From contig JAYUJH010000041.1 of NCBI GenBank assembly GCA_043765375.1, positions 3,814 to 67,813 on the forward strand: DNA of 64,000 nt, given 5' to 3'. This stretch comes from JAYUJH01 sp043765375 (GTDB lineage Bacteria; Pseudomonadota; Alphaproteobacteria; Rickettsiales; UBA998). Position numbers and translations under genes: made by a program. A model generated the notes under the pieces. That model did no database searches, was not told where the DNA came from, and was given only the letters and a program-made list of their open reading frames with translations. Below, piece after piece: positions 43,079 through 52,100 of the stretch. Position 1 is the first letter of the stretch, and the number at the start of each line of letters is the position of its first letter.

Positions 43079-43702
43079 ATGGACCAATTTAAGCAACTGA
43101 GAATTGATAAAATTAATGAAGCATTATTGTTTTATGAAGAATATTTTACAAAATATTTTGCAACAGTAATATCTTTAACTGAGAAAATACCAGAGCAAAT
43201 AAATAACGAGATAAGAAATGCTTTTTCTCATCTCGTTCGTGTTAATATTGCGCAGACAAAAGCAGAAATCATAGATGAGGCCGCTAAGGCAATAGGTCAT
43301 ATTGAGCGTGCATGTCGTGATTGTTTGAAAATATGTATAGCTGAATCATACGATAATATTAAATTGCAATGTGATTATGCTTTAACTTATTATAAAGCGA
43401 TATCCCCTAACCATACGGCTGAAAAAAGATGGCTGATTGAAGAGCGAAAGAATATTAGCTTGGAAGAAATAAAAGGTGAAAAATCTTTGACTGGAAGATT
43501 TGAAGAACTGTTGAGCCGAATGCTTGCATTAAAAGAAAGCCTTGAGGAACAATATGGCTTACAACCGAGAAAAGCATCAAAAATAAAATTGCTGCTTACT
43601 CAATGGCTTGGTGCTGGGGTTGCTGCTGGAATTGGTAAAGTTGTTTTTATATTTATTGGTGCTGGACTAATGTGGTTAGCAAAATATTGTGAGTTGATAT
43701 AA
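43079..43702 (+). CDS. Hypothetical protein with coiled regions and C-terminal membrane helix
   Basis: 207 residues of unknown function. The N-terminal part (about 1-165) is helical and charged (HLVRVNIAQTKAEIIDEAAKA; HIERACRDCLKICIAES; KNISLEEIKGEKSL; FEELLSRMLALKESLEEQY), probably coiled. Its C-terminus (about 178-203) is one membrane helix (AGVAAGIGKVVFIFIGAGLMW), so it is a tail-anchored protein with its bulk in the cytosol. It is richer in A and T than the metabolic genes around it. Its stop is one base from the ferredoxin start. With the preceding small gene it looks inserted between the reductase and its ferredoxin. Confidence 0.6.
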   Translation: MDQFKQLRIDKINEALLFYEEYFTKYFATVISLTEKIPEQINNEIRNAFSHLVRVNIAQTKAEIIDEAAKAIGHIERACRDCLKICIAESYDNIKLQCDYALTYYKAISPNHTAEKRWLIEERKNISLEEIKGEKSLTGRFEELLSRMLALKESLEEQYGLQPRKASKIKLLLTQWLGAGVAAGIGKVVFIFIGAGLMWLAKYCELI

Positions 43703-43703
43703 A

Positions 43704-44024
43704 ATGCAAATAGTTAATGTAATTGTGACGGATATGTTGGGTGTGGAGCATAATTTGGAGGGGCTGGTTGGCTGGCGACTGATGGAGGTCATTCGTGATT
43801 ATGGTTTGCCGATTAAAGCGGAATGTGGTGGGGCGTGCAGTTGCGCCACTTGCCATATATATATTGAAAGCGATATGGATTTGCCAATCATGTGTGATGA
43901 AGAATTGGAGCGGTTGGACGAAGCCTTTGAAGTGCGCCCAAACTCGCGCCTTGCTTGCCAAATAATCCTTGATGAATCAATGCAGGGCTTGCGAGTGAAG
44001 CTGGCTGCTGGCAGTGAACCATAA
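43704..44024 (+). CDS. Adrenodoxin-type [2Fe-2S] ferredoxin
   Basis: Electron carrier of 106 residues. Cluster ligands match the adrenodoxin pattern: Cys41, Cys47 and Cys50 in ECGGACSCATCHIYI (C-x5-C-x2-C), and a fourth Cys near 86 in SRLACQI. Such ferredoxins serve Fe-S cluster assembly, P450s or other hydroxylases in alphaproteobacteria. Likely partner: the NADP reductase at 41659. It is 1 base after the stop of an unknown gene and 8 bases before truA. Confidence 0.95.
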   Translation: MQIVNVIVTDMLGVEHNLEGLVGWRLMEVIRDYGLPIKAECGGACSCATCHIYIESDMDLPIMCDEELERLDEAFEVRPNSRLACQIILDESMQGLRVKLAAGSEP

Positions 44025-44032
44025 ATATATAT

Positions 44033-44833
44033 ATGTTAAGTCGTATTGCATTATTGATTGAATATCATGGGAGCGCATTTCATGGCTGGCAATTTCAGCC
44101 TAATTTGTCAACGGTGCAGGGGGCAATTCAAGCAGCGATTTATCAATATTGCGGGCAGGAAGTGGAGTTGCATTGTGCGGGGCGGACTGATGCGGGCGTT
44201 CACGCAGTGGCGCAAGTTGCACATGTAGATTTGGCGGGGGTGCATCAACCTTTCCGTGTGATGGACGCTGTGAACTTTTATTTGAGGAATGGTGATTTTA
44301 ACTTCAATAATGCACATATTAAACATGATTTTGCCAATAAAGTTGCCATCATTAATGCACAAAGCGTGCCTGATTCATTTCATGCTCGCTTTAGTGCAAA
44401 ATCACGGCGATATCAATATCGGGTGATAATAAGGCGGTCACCATTAGTGTTGGAACATGGTTTGGCATGGCGCATTCAGAGTGAACTGGATATGGACGCA
44501 ATGCGGGAGGCGGCGCAAATGATGCTTGGGGAGCATGATTTTAATTCATTTCGTTCGGGTGATTGTCAAGCGAAGAACTCCATCAAAAAATTGGATATAT
44601 TGGAAATTATTCAAGTGGGCGAGCATATAATTTTTAATGTCAAGGCAAAATCATTCCTTCATAATCAGGTGCGGATTATGGCGGGGACGCTGGTGCAAAT
44701 TGGCAAGGGGTTATATCCACCGAGTGTTATCTCGCAAATGTTTGCGGGTAATCATCGCCGTTGCGCTGGTATGACTGCTCCAGCTGAGGGGCTGTTTTTC
44801 ATGGAAGTTGAATATGATGATTTGTCGTGGTGA
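44033..44833 (+). CDS. truA: tRNA pseudouridine(38-40) synthase
   Basis: Forms pseudouridine at positions 38-40 of the tRNA anticodon stem. 266 residues. Start MLSRIALLIEYHGSAFHGWQ is characteristic, and the catalytic Asp is in CAGRTDAGVHAVAQVAH near residue 52. Other landmarks: SFHARFSAKSRRYQYRV, EHDFNSFRSGDCQAKNS, and FLHNQVRIMAGTLVQIGKG near 203-221. It follows the ferredoxin by 8 bases and is followed by an inverted repeat and a toxin-antitoxin pair. Confidence 0.97.
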   Translation: MLSRIALLIEYHGSAFHGWQFQPNLSTVQGAIQAAIYQYCGQEVELHCAGRTDAGVHAVAQVAHVDLAGVHQPFRVMDAVNFYLRNGDFNFNNAHIKHDFANKVAIINAQSVPDSFHARFSAKSRRYQYRVIIRRSPLVLEHGLAWRIQSELDMDAMREAAQMMLGEHDFNSFRSGDCQAKNSIKKLDILEIIQVGEHIIFNVKAKSFLHNQVRIMAGTLVQIGKGLYPPSVISQMFAGNHRRCAGMTAPAEGLFFMEVEYDDLSW

Positions 44834-44837
44834 ATAG

Positions 44838-44862
44838 ATGTATATACAATTTGTATATACAT
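44838..44862. promoter_or_regulatory. 10-bp perfect inverted repeat between truA and brnT
   Basis: ATGTATATAC, five bases (AATTT), GTATATACAT. It lies 5 bases after the truA stop and about 140 bases before brnT. It lacks a T-run and is AT-rich, so I consider an operator dyad more likely than a terminator. BrnA-type antitoxins autoregulate through upstream DNA, which makes it a candidate site. Confidence 0.45.
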
Positions 44863-45003
44863 GATTGACTTTTAATGGGGAATGTTTTATTATTATAAGT
44901 GGTTAGAAATATAATAAATATTATATGACTATTTTTCAATTAAAATTATAATGTGATGGTGGGTATATGGAGCAATTATTAAATCAAAATAGGAATGTAA
45001 AAT

Positions 45004-45285
45004 ATGAATATCAGCTACTCACAAACGAAGAACCAACAGAACATAGAAAAGCATGGTATTTCATTTGAACTAATAGAAGAAATGGAGCAGACGACTTCAT
45101 ATACCAAACAAGATTTAAGAAATAAATATAACGAGCCAAGATTTATAAGTTATGGTTTTATTCGTAATAGGTTGCACATATTAATATGGACTTTAAGGGA
45201 ATATAAAATGCGTGCAATTAGCTTGCGCAAAGCCAACAAAAAAGAAGAGAGAGAATATTATGACAAAATGGGAACAAGAGATTGA
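45004..45285 (+). CDS. brnT: BrnT-family toxin (ribonuclease)
   Basis: Toxin of a type II toxin-antitoxin pair; BrnT is an RelE-like ribonuclease fold. 93 residues with the family marks NQQNIEKHGISFELIEEM near 12-29 (the K..N..KHGI.FE pattern), ISYGFIRNRLHILIWTLRE with the central strands, and the C-terminal IRAISLRKANKKEERYY-like sequence (here RAISLRKANKKEEREYYDK). An AGGAAT ribosome binding site precedes the ATG. The gene overlaps the antitoxin by 26 bases, as is usual for brnT-brnA. Confidence 0.9.
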   Translation: MNISYSQTKNQQNIEKHGISFELIEEMEQTTSYTKQDLRNKYNEPRFISYGFIRNRLHILIWTLREYKMRAISLRKANKKEEREYYDKMGTRD

Positions 45286-45556
45286 AGATGCAGATGACGC
45301 ATGGGCTGATATACCATTAACGGACGAAGAATCAGCTGCTTTTCCAACTTATTTCGGGATAGATGGGTTGCCTGAAGATGCAAGAAATGCGTTTTTGAAC
45401 TTTGTGGCAGAAATTAAAGAGCGCAAAAAGAAAGCAATTTCGGTGCGTATTGATGAGGATATAATTGCATGGTTGAAATCTTCTAGTGATGCTTATCAAA
45501 CACAATTAAACATGATTTTACGCCAAGCAATGCTAAAAGATATTGCGGGCAAATAA
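45260..45556 (+). CDS. brnA: BrnA-family antitoxin
   Basis: Antitoxin neutralising BrnT and probably repressing the operon. 98 residues from ATG 45260 (MTKWEQEIED); the frame is open upstream to 45212 but inside brnT. The acidic N-terminal half (about 1-60, DADDAWADIPLTDEE) should bind the toxin, and the C-terminal ribbon-helix-helix-like segment with ISVRIDEDIIAWLKSSSDAYQTQLNMILRQAM (about 63-93) is the DNA-binding part. It ends 40 bases before pheA. Confidence 0.9.
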   Translation: MTKWEQEIEDADDAWADIPLTDEESAAFPTYFGIDGLPEDARNAFLNFVAEIKERKKKAISVRIDEDIIAWLKSSSDAYQTQLNMILRQAMLKDIAGK

Positions 45557-45596
45557 GAACTTGGCAAAAACGATTAGCTGTTATAATGTGCAAATC

Positions 45597-46442
45597 ATGG
45601 AAACAGATAATATTATAGCTTTTATGGGGGTGGCGGGTGCAAATGCTGATCTCGCTTGTCGCCAGAAGCAACCTTATATGAATACACTCGCATTGCCAAG
45701 TTTTGATGATGTGTTTGAGGCGGTGGCAGAGGGGCGAGCAAAGTTTGGTATGTTGCCAATTGAGAACTCGCAAGCGGGCAGGGTGGCGGAGATTCATAAT
45801 TTACTACCCCGCACAGATTTGCATATTATAGGTGAGCATATTCAGCGCATTGAGCATCATTTGATGGGCGTTAAAGGTGCGGATATTAATAATATTCAAT
45901 ATATTTATTCGCACCCGCAGGCGTTGATGCAATGTCGTGATAATTTGCGCAAGTTTAATGCGCAGTTGCACCCGCATTCCAACACGGCAGTTGCGGCAAG
46001 TGACGTTGCCAAATGGAATGACCCAACCAAAGTTGCGATTGCCTCAGATTTGGCGGCGGAACTTTATGGTTTGGAGATTTTGCAGCGAAATATTGAAGAT
46101 GCGTCGGATAATGTTACAGTATTTGTGGTGATTGCCCGTGAACCATCTGACCCTGAACCAAATGATGGCTTAACTTTGACATCATTATTATTTGAATTGC
46201 GCAATATTCCCTCGGCGTTATATAAAGCAATTGGTGGATTTGCGACAAATGGCGTGAATCTGATCAAGTTGGAGAGTTATATTCGGGGCGGTGGGAGCGT
46301 GGAATCGCAGTTTTTTGTAACATTTGAGGGACACCCTTCCAGCCCCAATGTGCAGCGTGCGCTTGAAGAACTTGGTTTTTATTCCCGCAAAGTCAAGGTT
46401 TTGGGAGTATATTTGGCGGATAAAAAACGTTATAAGCAATAA
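45597..46442 (+). CDS. pheA: Prephenate dehydratase
   Basis: Converts prephenate to phenylpyruvate in phenylalanine synthesis. ATG 45597 (METDNIIAFMG) is chosen over an upstream TTG; 281 residues. Catalytic domain (about 1-180) with GMLPIENSQAGRVAEIHNLL and VYSHPQAL-type IYSHPQALMQC; the usual N-x-T-R-F motif is present as NVTVF, with Thr kept and Arg replaced by Val. The ACT regulatory domain (about 190-275) has LRNIPSALYKAIGGFATNGVNL cited by its start and the phenylalanine-binding ESYI as LESYIRG. No chorismate mutase domain is fused. tRNA-Phe lies just downstream, a pleasing but probably accidental neighbour. Confidence 0.95.
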   Translation: METDNIIAFMGVAGANADLACRQKQPYMNTLALPSFDDVFEAVAEGRAKFGMLPIENSQAGRVAEIHNLLPRTDLHIIGEHIQRIEHHLMGVKGADINNIQYIYSHPQALMQCRDNLRKFNAQLHPHSNTAVAASDVAKWNDPTKVAIASDLAAELYGLEILQRNIEDASDNVTVFVVIAREPSDPEPNDGLTLTSLLFELRNIPSALYKAIGGFATNGVNLIKLESYIRGGGSVESQFFVTFEGHPSSPNVQRALEELGFYSRKVKVLGVYLADKKRYKQ

Positions 46443-46495
46443 TTTTTTATGCTTGTAATTAGTGGAATTATAAATTATAAACAGATTTCATTTTT

Positions 46496-46571
46496 GCCCG
46501 AATAGCTCAGTTGGTAGAGCAAAGGATTGAAAATCCTTGTGTCGCTGGTTCGAATCCGGCTTCGGGCACCA
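46496..46571 (+). tRNA. tRNA-Phe (anticodon GAA)
   Basis: 76 bases including an encoded CCA. Acceptor GCCCGAA/TTCGGGC, D arm GCTC..GAGC, anticodon stem AAGGA/TCCTT with loop TTGAAAA (anticodon GAA), and T arm GCTGG/CCGGC with TTCGAAT. All stems pair fully. It stands alone between pheA and the mic60-like gene. Confidence 0.98.
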
Positions 46572-46676
46572 TATTTATTCATTGCTATATGTTGGTTATT
46601 GTCGCTTGATTATTGATGATTTTGAGGGTAAGTTATCCCTTGAAGTAATTGGTGGAAGATAATTTTTAAGGTGCAA

Positions 46677-47753
46677 ATGATGCTTGAACGGCAATCTGAG
46701 AATATACATGTTAATGATGTTATGAATGGTGATGTGGTCATTGAAAATGAGAATGGCGCAGATTTTGTGGAAAATATTTCGCTAAAAGATGATGTGAAAG
46801 ATATTTCACCAAATAAAAATAACAATAAAAATAATAATAATAAAATAGCGAAATTATGTTGGGTTGCGGGTTTATGCGCCGTGATTTTTGGCAGCTGGTG
46901 GGTGGCTAATTTACCTGATGAGCAGAAAGCTCAAGCGCAACGCAAACAGCAATTTGCACAGGCGAAACAATTAGTTGCACAAAATCAACTAAACCGTCAG
47001 CAGGAGTTGGATAAATTAGGGTTGGATAAGTTAGAGGAAAAATCTGTTGCGAGCGGCATTAAAACGGGTGATGATTTGCCCGCAAGTCTAAATAATCAAG
47101 CTCCAAATATAGCAACTCCTAACCTTAAAATATTAGGCGTGCAGAATAATTCAGATGGTGGTGAAATATTAACAAGTGATAATGCAGCAACCTCGCTTAT
47201 GAAGGAAGATGTTATTGCGGAGCAAAATCAAAGCGTGAAAGATGATATTGTGAAAGGGCAATTAGTTGAGGAGCAAGCAGTTTTGAAACAAAAATTAGTT
47301 GCAAAAAACTTGATAATCAAACAATTGCAAAGGGAATTAGAGCAATCAAAACAACAAAATATTGCATTGCAACAGCGAAATGTGGAGCAAGCTGAATTAT
47401 TTAAGCCATATTTGAAAATTATTCCGCAAATTGCCAAATCCAAGCCATTGAATGAATTGTTGCAAATGGCAGTAGATGATTATTATAATCATAATCAGCA
47501 AGGTGGAATGATTGGTTCATTGGTGATGATGCGCAAAATTGGGGCGGATCATGCGGGTGGTGATGATGCTTCAATTATCGCAAGATTAGAGCATTATGCG
47601 CAAAATAATCAACTTAAAGATGCAGTTGAGTTGGCGCAAAGTTTGAGTGTTGAGGCATCGCCTTATTTTAAGAAATGGCGAAAAATTGCTTATGCACATT
47701 TGGAGATGCAACGAATGGTTGAGCAAAACTTAAAAATTGGAGGGGCGCAATGA
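46677..47753 (+). CDS. Alphaproteobacterial Mic60/mitofilin-like membrane protein
   Basis: Inner-membrane protein with the alpha-Mic60 layout: charged cytosolic N-terminus (about 1-58, including a run of Asn and Lys), one membrane helix at about 60-78 (LCWVAGLCAVIFGSWWVANL), a long periplasmic coiled coil (about 85-245) and a C-terminal helical domain with MAVDDYYNHNQQGGMIG and ASPYFKKWRKIAYAHLEMQ. By established comparison, alpha-Mic60 precedes hemY in alphaproteobacterial heme operons and is the bacterial relative of mitochondrial MICOS Mic60. Here it precedes hemY with an ATGA overlap. Start could be 46677 or 46680, following AAGG. hemC/hemD are not directly upstream. Identification rests on architecture and context more than on sequence. 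Confidence 0.75.
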   Translation: MMLERQSENIHVNDVMNGDVVIENENGADFVENISLKDDVKDISPNKNNNKNNNNKIAKLCWVAGLCAVIFGSWWVANLPDEQKAQAQRKQQFAQAKQLVAQNQLNRQQELDKLGLDKLEEKSVASGIKTGDDLPASLNNQAPNIATPNLKILGVQNNSDGGEILTSDNAATSLMKEDVIAEQNQSVKDDIVKGQLVEEQAVLKQKLVAKNLIIKQLQRELEQSKQQNIALQQRNVEQAELFKPYLKIIPQIAKSKPLNELLQMAVDDYYNHNQQGGMIGSLVMMRKIGADHAGGDDASIIARLEHYAQNNQLKDAVELAQSLSVEASPYFKKWRKIAYAHLEMQRMVEQNLKIGGAQ

Positions 47754-49108
47754 AGTTATTATGGCGTTGGGGGGTGATTGCGTTGGTGGTGGCGTGCGTT
47801 GCATCAATTACAATTTGGTTGAAAAATAATGATGGTGGCGTGCAGATTAACTGGTTGGGTTATCAAATCAGCGCACCATTTTGGTTGTTAATATCGGCTA
47901 TGATGGTGGTTTTATTCACCGTGGCAATGGCGATATGGGCGGTGATGCGCCTGAAGTTTTGGCGCAAAAAATCATCATTGCAACATAGTTTGAAAAATCA
48001 GCAAATGGGGTTGTCAGAGGTGACAAAATTGATAAGCTCGCTGGCACTTGGTGATGTGAAAGATGCGACAAAATATTTGCGTAATTGTAAAAAATTGTTA
48101 GGGTCGGATAATGGGTTATATCAATTATTGGATTTTTATGTGGCTGCTAAAGATGGTGGGGATTTGCCACAAAATAACTTGGAAAAACTAGAGAAATTGA
48201 CGCAATTAGAAAATTATAGTGAAACAAAATTGCTTAGTTATAGTGCTAAAGCGAATATGGCGTTGCAGCAAGGAGAGTTGCAAACAGCGTTGACTGAAGC
48301 AAAAAAACTCTATGAAATGCAAGGAGATAATCCCCGCATTAATCAGCAATATTTGGGCTTGTTGTTGCAAAATGCAGAGTTTGCGTTGGCTGGGATTATG
48401 TTGAAAAAATCCCGTAAGAGTAAGGTTTTTACGGCGAAAAAACTGGATAAATTGCAAGCGATTATGTTTTTTATGCAGTTTAAGCAACAGCAGGAGCAGA
48501 CTAGTTTATTGCAACAATCATTCAATTCATCACCAGATTTTGCACCTGCTTATGAGTGGATTATTGCAACGAATAAAACTTCGGCGAGAGATGACTTCTC
48601 TATGAAAGATGCGTGGAAAATGTTGCAAATAGCTTGGCAAGCGAACCCGCACCCTGAATTGGTGGAGATTATATTACAATATTTCAGCAATGAAGAACCA
48701 CAGAAATTGCAAAAACAATTGCAGAAAATGAAAGATGCGCACCCAAATCATATTGAAACACAATGGTTGTTGGCGAACATGGCGATGGTTGGCAAGCATT
48801 ATGATGTTGCACGAAACCATTTGAAGGCGGGATTGGCGATTTCAGCGCAACAACGTTTTTATGGAATGTTGGTGCGCTTGGAGGAGCAAACCTCCGATGA
48901 AAAAGCTGCTAAAATATGGTTGCAAAAAATGGCAAATGCAAAGGCGGATCCATCATGGTTTTGTGATAATTGCGGGCATAATCATTCATATTGGCAGTTA
49001 AAATGTGATAATTGCCATGTTTTTGCGGAAATGGAGTTTGGCGAAAATAATATTCATAATAGTAACAATAATATGTTGAAAAATCAGACTTATATTGGAA
49101 TTATGTGA
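47750..49108 (+). CDS. hemY: HemY-like TPR membrane protein
   Basis: Heme-operon-associated membrane protein, function uncertain. 452 residues, with two membrane helices at about 7-25 and 42-65 around a short periplasmic loop, the HemY_N domain, then TPR-like helical repeats (about 90-410) in the periplasm or cytosol. The C-terminus (about 415-435) has two CxxC pairs, WFCDNCGHNHSYWQLKCDNC, a zinc-ribbon-like end typical of alphaproteobacterial HemY. The start overlaps the mic60 stop by four bases (ATGA). Neither gene is a protoporphyrinogen oxidase of the Gram-positive HemY type. Confidence 0.85.
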   Translation: MKLLWRWGVIALVVACVASITIWLKNNDGGVQINWLGYQISAPFWLLISAMMVVLFTVAMAIWAVMRLKFWRKKSSLQHSLKNQQMGLSEVTKLISSLALGDVKDATKYLRNCKKLLGSDNGLYQLLDFYVAAKDGGDLPQNNLEKLEKLTQLENYSETKLLSYSAKANMALQQGELQTALTEAKKLYEMQGDNPRINQQYLGLLLQNAEFALAGIMLKKSRKSKVFTAKKLDKLQAIMFFMQFKQQQEQTSLLQQSFNSSPDFAPAYEWIIATNKTSARDDFSMKDAWKMLQIAWQANPHPELVEIILQYFSNEEPQKLQKQLQKMKDAHPNHIETQWLLANMAMVGKHYDVARNHLKAGLAISAQQRFYGMLVRLEEQTSDEKAAKIWLQKMANAKADPSWFCDNCGHNHSYWQLKCDNCHVFAEMEFGENNIHNSNNNMLKNQTYIGIM

Positions 49109-49176
49109 TTTTATAATATTAGTAAAATCCATGATATATATAAAAATATTTGACAAATGCGTTGATTATAGGTTTG

Positions 49177-52100
49177 ATGGTGGCTATGGAAAATGATGGC
49201 AAATTGAAATATTATTCATCTGAGCTGGAGCAGCATTTTGGCAAGCATGGTATGTATGATGCGAGTGATGAGCATGATGCTTGCGGGGTTGGTTTGGTCG
49301 CAGCGATTGATGGCAACCCAAGGCGTGAAGTGATTGATAAAGCGATTGCTGCGCTGAAATCTGTGTGGCATCGTGGGGCGGTGAATGGTGATGGCAAAAC
49401 GGGCGACGGTGCGGGAATCCATTTGCAATTACCGCATAATTTTTTCGCAAGCGTTGTGCCAACATATGCACAAGCGATTGCTGAAGGCGCGCCTGTTGGG
49501 GTGGGAATGTTGTTTCTGCCACGCACAGATGCGGGAGCGCAGGAAGAGGCAAAACTGATTATTGAAACGGAGATTGCTCGCCTTAATATGCGCATAATAG
49601 GGTGGCGACAAGTGCCAATTCGCCCTGAAATTATTGGTGATGATGCTAATTTCACTCGCCCTGAAATTATGCAGGTGTTTATTCGTGGTGCTGTTGCGCC
49701 CCTTAAAAATATATTCACCCCCCCTCCCAACCTCCCCCCGCAAGGGGGGGAGGAGCCGTTTGCGAACGACCCTCCAGAGCAAAAACGAGGGGAGGAGCTG
49801 TTTGCGAACGACCCCCCAGAACAGAAAATGAGCTTTGCTTCTACGCAAAAAATGGAGCAGGAGTTTAGCGCAGACAATGCGCAGAGGGATAAAAATAATG
49901 ATGAGTTTGAACGCAATTTATATATTATTCGCCGTCGTATTGAGCGTAAATTACGGCAAGCAGCGATTAATGATTGCTATATTTGCTCGCTTTCAAGCCG
50001 TATTATAATTTATAAAGGCCTGTTTCAAGCATCGCATTTGAGTGTGTTTTATCCTGAATTGAACAATCCGTTGCTTGTTTCATCATATGCTATTTTTCAT
50101 CAGCGATTTTCCACTAATACCGCACCAAGTTGGGCGATGGCGCAGCCTTTTCGTATGGTAGCGCATAATGGTGAGATTAACACGCTTCGTGGCAATGTGA
50201 ACTGGATGAGCAGCTATGAGGCTTGTTTTGGGGCGGAAGTTTTTGCCCATGCGATTGAGGATTTAACCCCGATTGTGCCACCGAGTGGTTCTGACACTGC
50301 AATGCTTGATGCGGTGATGGAGTTTATCACTTTATCAGGCAAGAAATTACCATTTTCAAAGTTGATGTTGATTCCGCCAGCTTGGCGCAAAGATGATGAT
50401 TTGATTGAGGATTCACACAAAGCATTATATGAATATGCAAATTGTTTAATGTCACCATGGGACGGCCCCGCAGCGATTGTGGCGTGTGATGGTAATTGGG
50501 TGGTTGCAGGGACTGACCGCAATGGGTTGCGCCCTTTGCGTTATGCGATAACTAAGGATGGGTTGCTTACCGTTGGTTCAGAAACTGGAATGGTAGCATT
50601 AGCGAGTGATGATGTGTTGCACTTGGGGCAGCTTTCACCAGGGCAGTTGATCGGGGTGGATTTATGCACGGGTAAATATTACGGTGATGTGGAGCTGAAA
50701 AATTATTTGGCAAGTGCAGCTGATTATGCAGACAAAATCGCTAATATTAAAGAGATTAGGATTGGGGGGGTTAAGGTTGTTGAAGATGATGTTAATCAAA
50801 ATGAAGTATTAAATATATCTGAGAATGATAATCAATCGCATGATGTTAGTTCGCTATTAAATCAGCAATTTGCAGCGGGATTTTCGGCAGAAGATATTGA
50901 TATGATAATATTGCCAATGTTGCGTGATGGCAAGGAGGCTGTTGGTTCAATGGGTGATGATACGCCTTTGGCAGTGATGTCTTCACATTATCGTGGGTTG
51001 CATCATTTTTTCAGGCAGCATTTTTCACAAGTAACCAATCCACCGATTGACCCGTTGCGTGAGGCTCATGCGATGAGTTTGGCGACAAAAGTTGGTATGG
51101 TGCGCAATATTTTGGGAGAAAATCCAGATTTATCAGCGATAGTTCATTTGGATACGCCAATTTTGATGCAAGCGGAAATGCAAGCATTGCTCGCACATTT
51201 TGCGGGGCTTCATTCATGTGTGTTGGATTGCACTTATGGCGCAAGCGATGATGCAGATGCGTTGCGTAATGCGATTGATGAATTAATCATGCAAGCTGAT
51301 GACGCAATCAAGCATGGGGCGCAAATGCTGGTTTTATGTGATATGAACGCGGGGGCGGATAGGTTGGTTATTCCAGCAATTTTGGCAGCGGCAGCCGTGC
51401 ATACTCATATGGTGAATCTGCGCAAACGTAAGCAATTATCAATTATTTCACGAACATCATGTGTGTGTGATACTCATAGCATGGCAGTGCTGATTGGCGT
51501 GGGAGCAACGGCGGTATATCCATATTTGATGGAGCAAACGGCTCGGAGTTTATGCGATGCTGGTAAGGTGAAATATGTAACAAAAACTTTACCAATACAA
51601 TCTTCAGTTATACCCTCTCCTCAACCCACTTTTCCCTCTCCCCTAGCCCCTCTCCCAGAGGGCGAGGGGAACTCTCTCAAAAATCATATTGCCCTCTCCC
51701 CACCAATTACCTCACCCCTCACCCCTACCCTCTCCCAAGGGGAGAGGGAGGCACTCAATCAGCAGCATTACTCTAAATTAAGCCGATATATGGTTGAGTT
51801 TGCTAGAGAATTGCGTCAGAACTCCTCAAACGTGCAGCAAGCATTATGGCAAGTTTTACGCAATAGTAATTTACAAGTCAAGTTTCGTAGGCAACACCCG
51901 ATTGATAACTTAATTATAGATTTTTATTGCCATGAATTAAAATTAGGAATTGAGATATTTAAGGTTAAGGCAGAATTATCAAAACAACAATATCTGCAAA
52001 CTAAAAATATTAAATTATTACAATTTGATAATCAAGAAATGCTGAAAGATGTTGGTAAGTTCATAAATATCATTATTGATGAAATTGAAATGCGCCAGAA

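Noticed and set aside
44941..45060. Short ORF starting ATGGAGCAATTATTAAATC ahead of brnT
   Set aside because: About 30 residues overlapping the brnT start with no support; brnT has its own good ribosome binding site.
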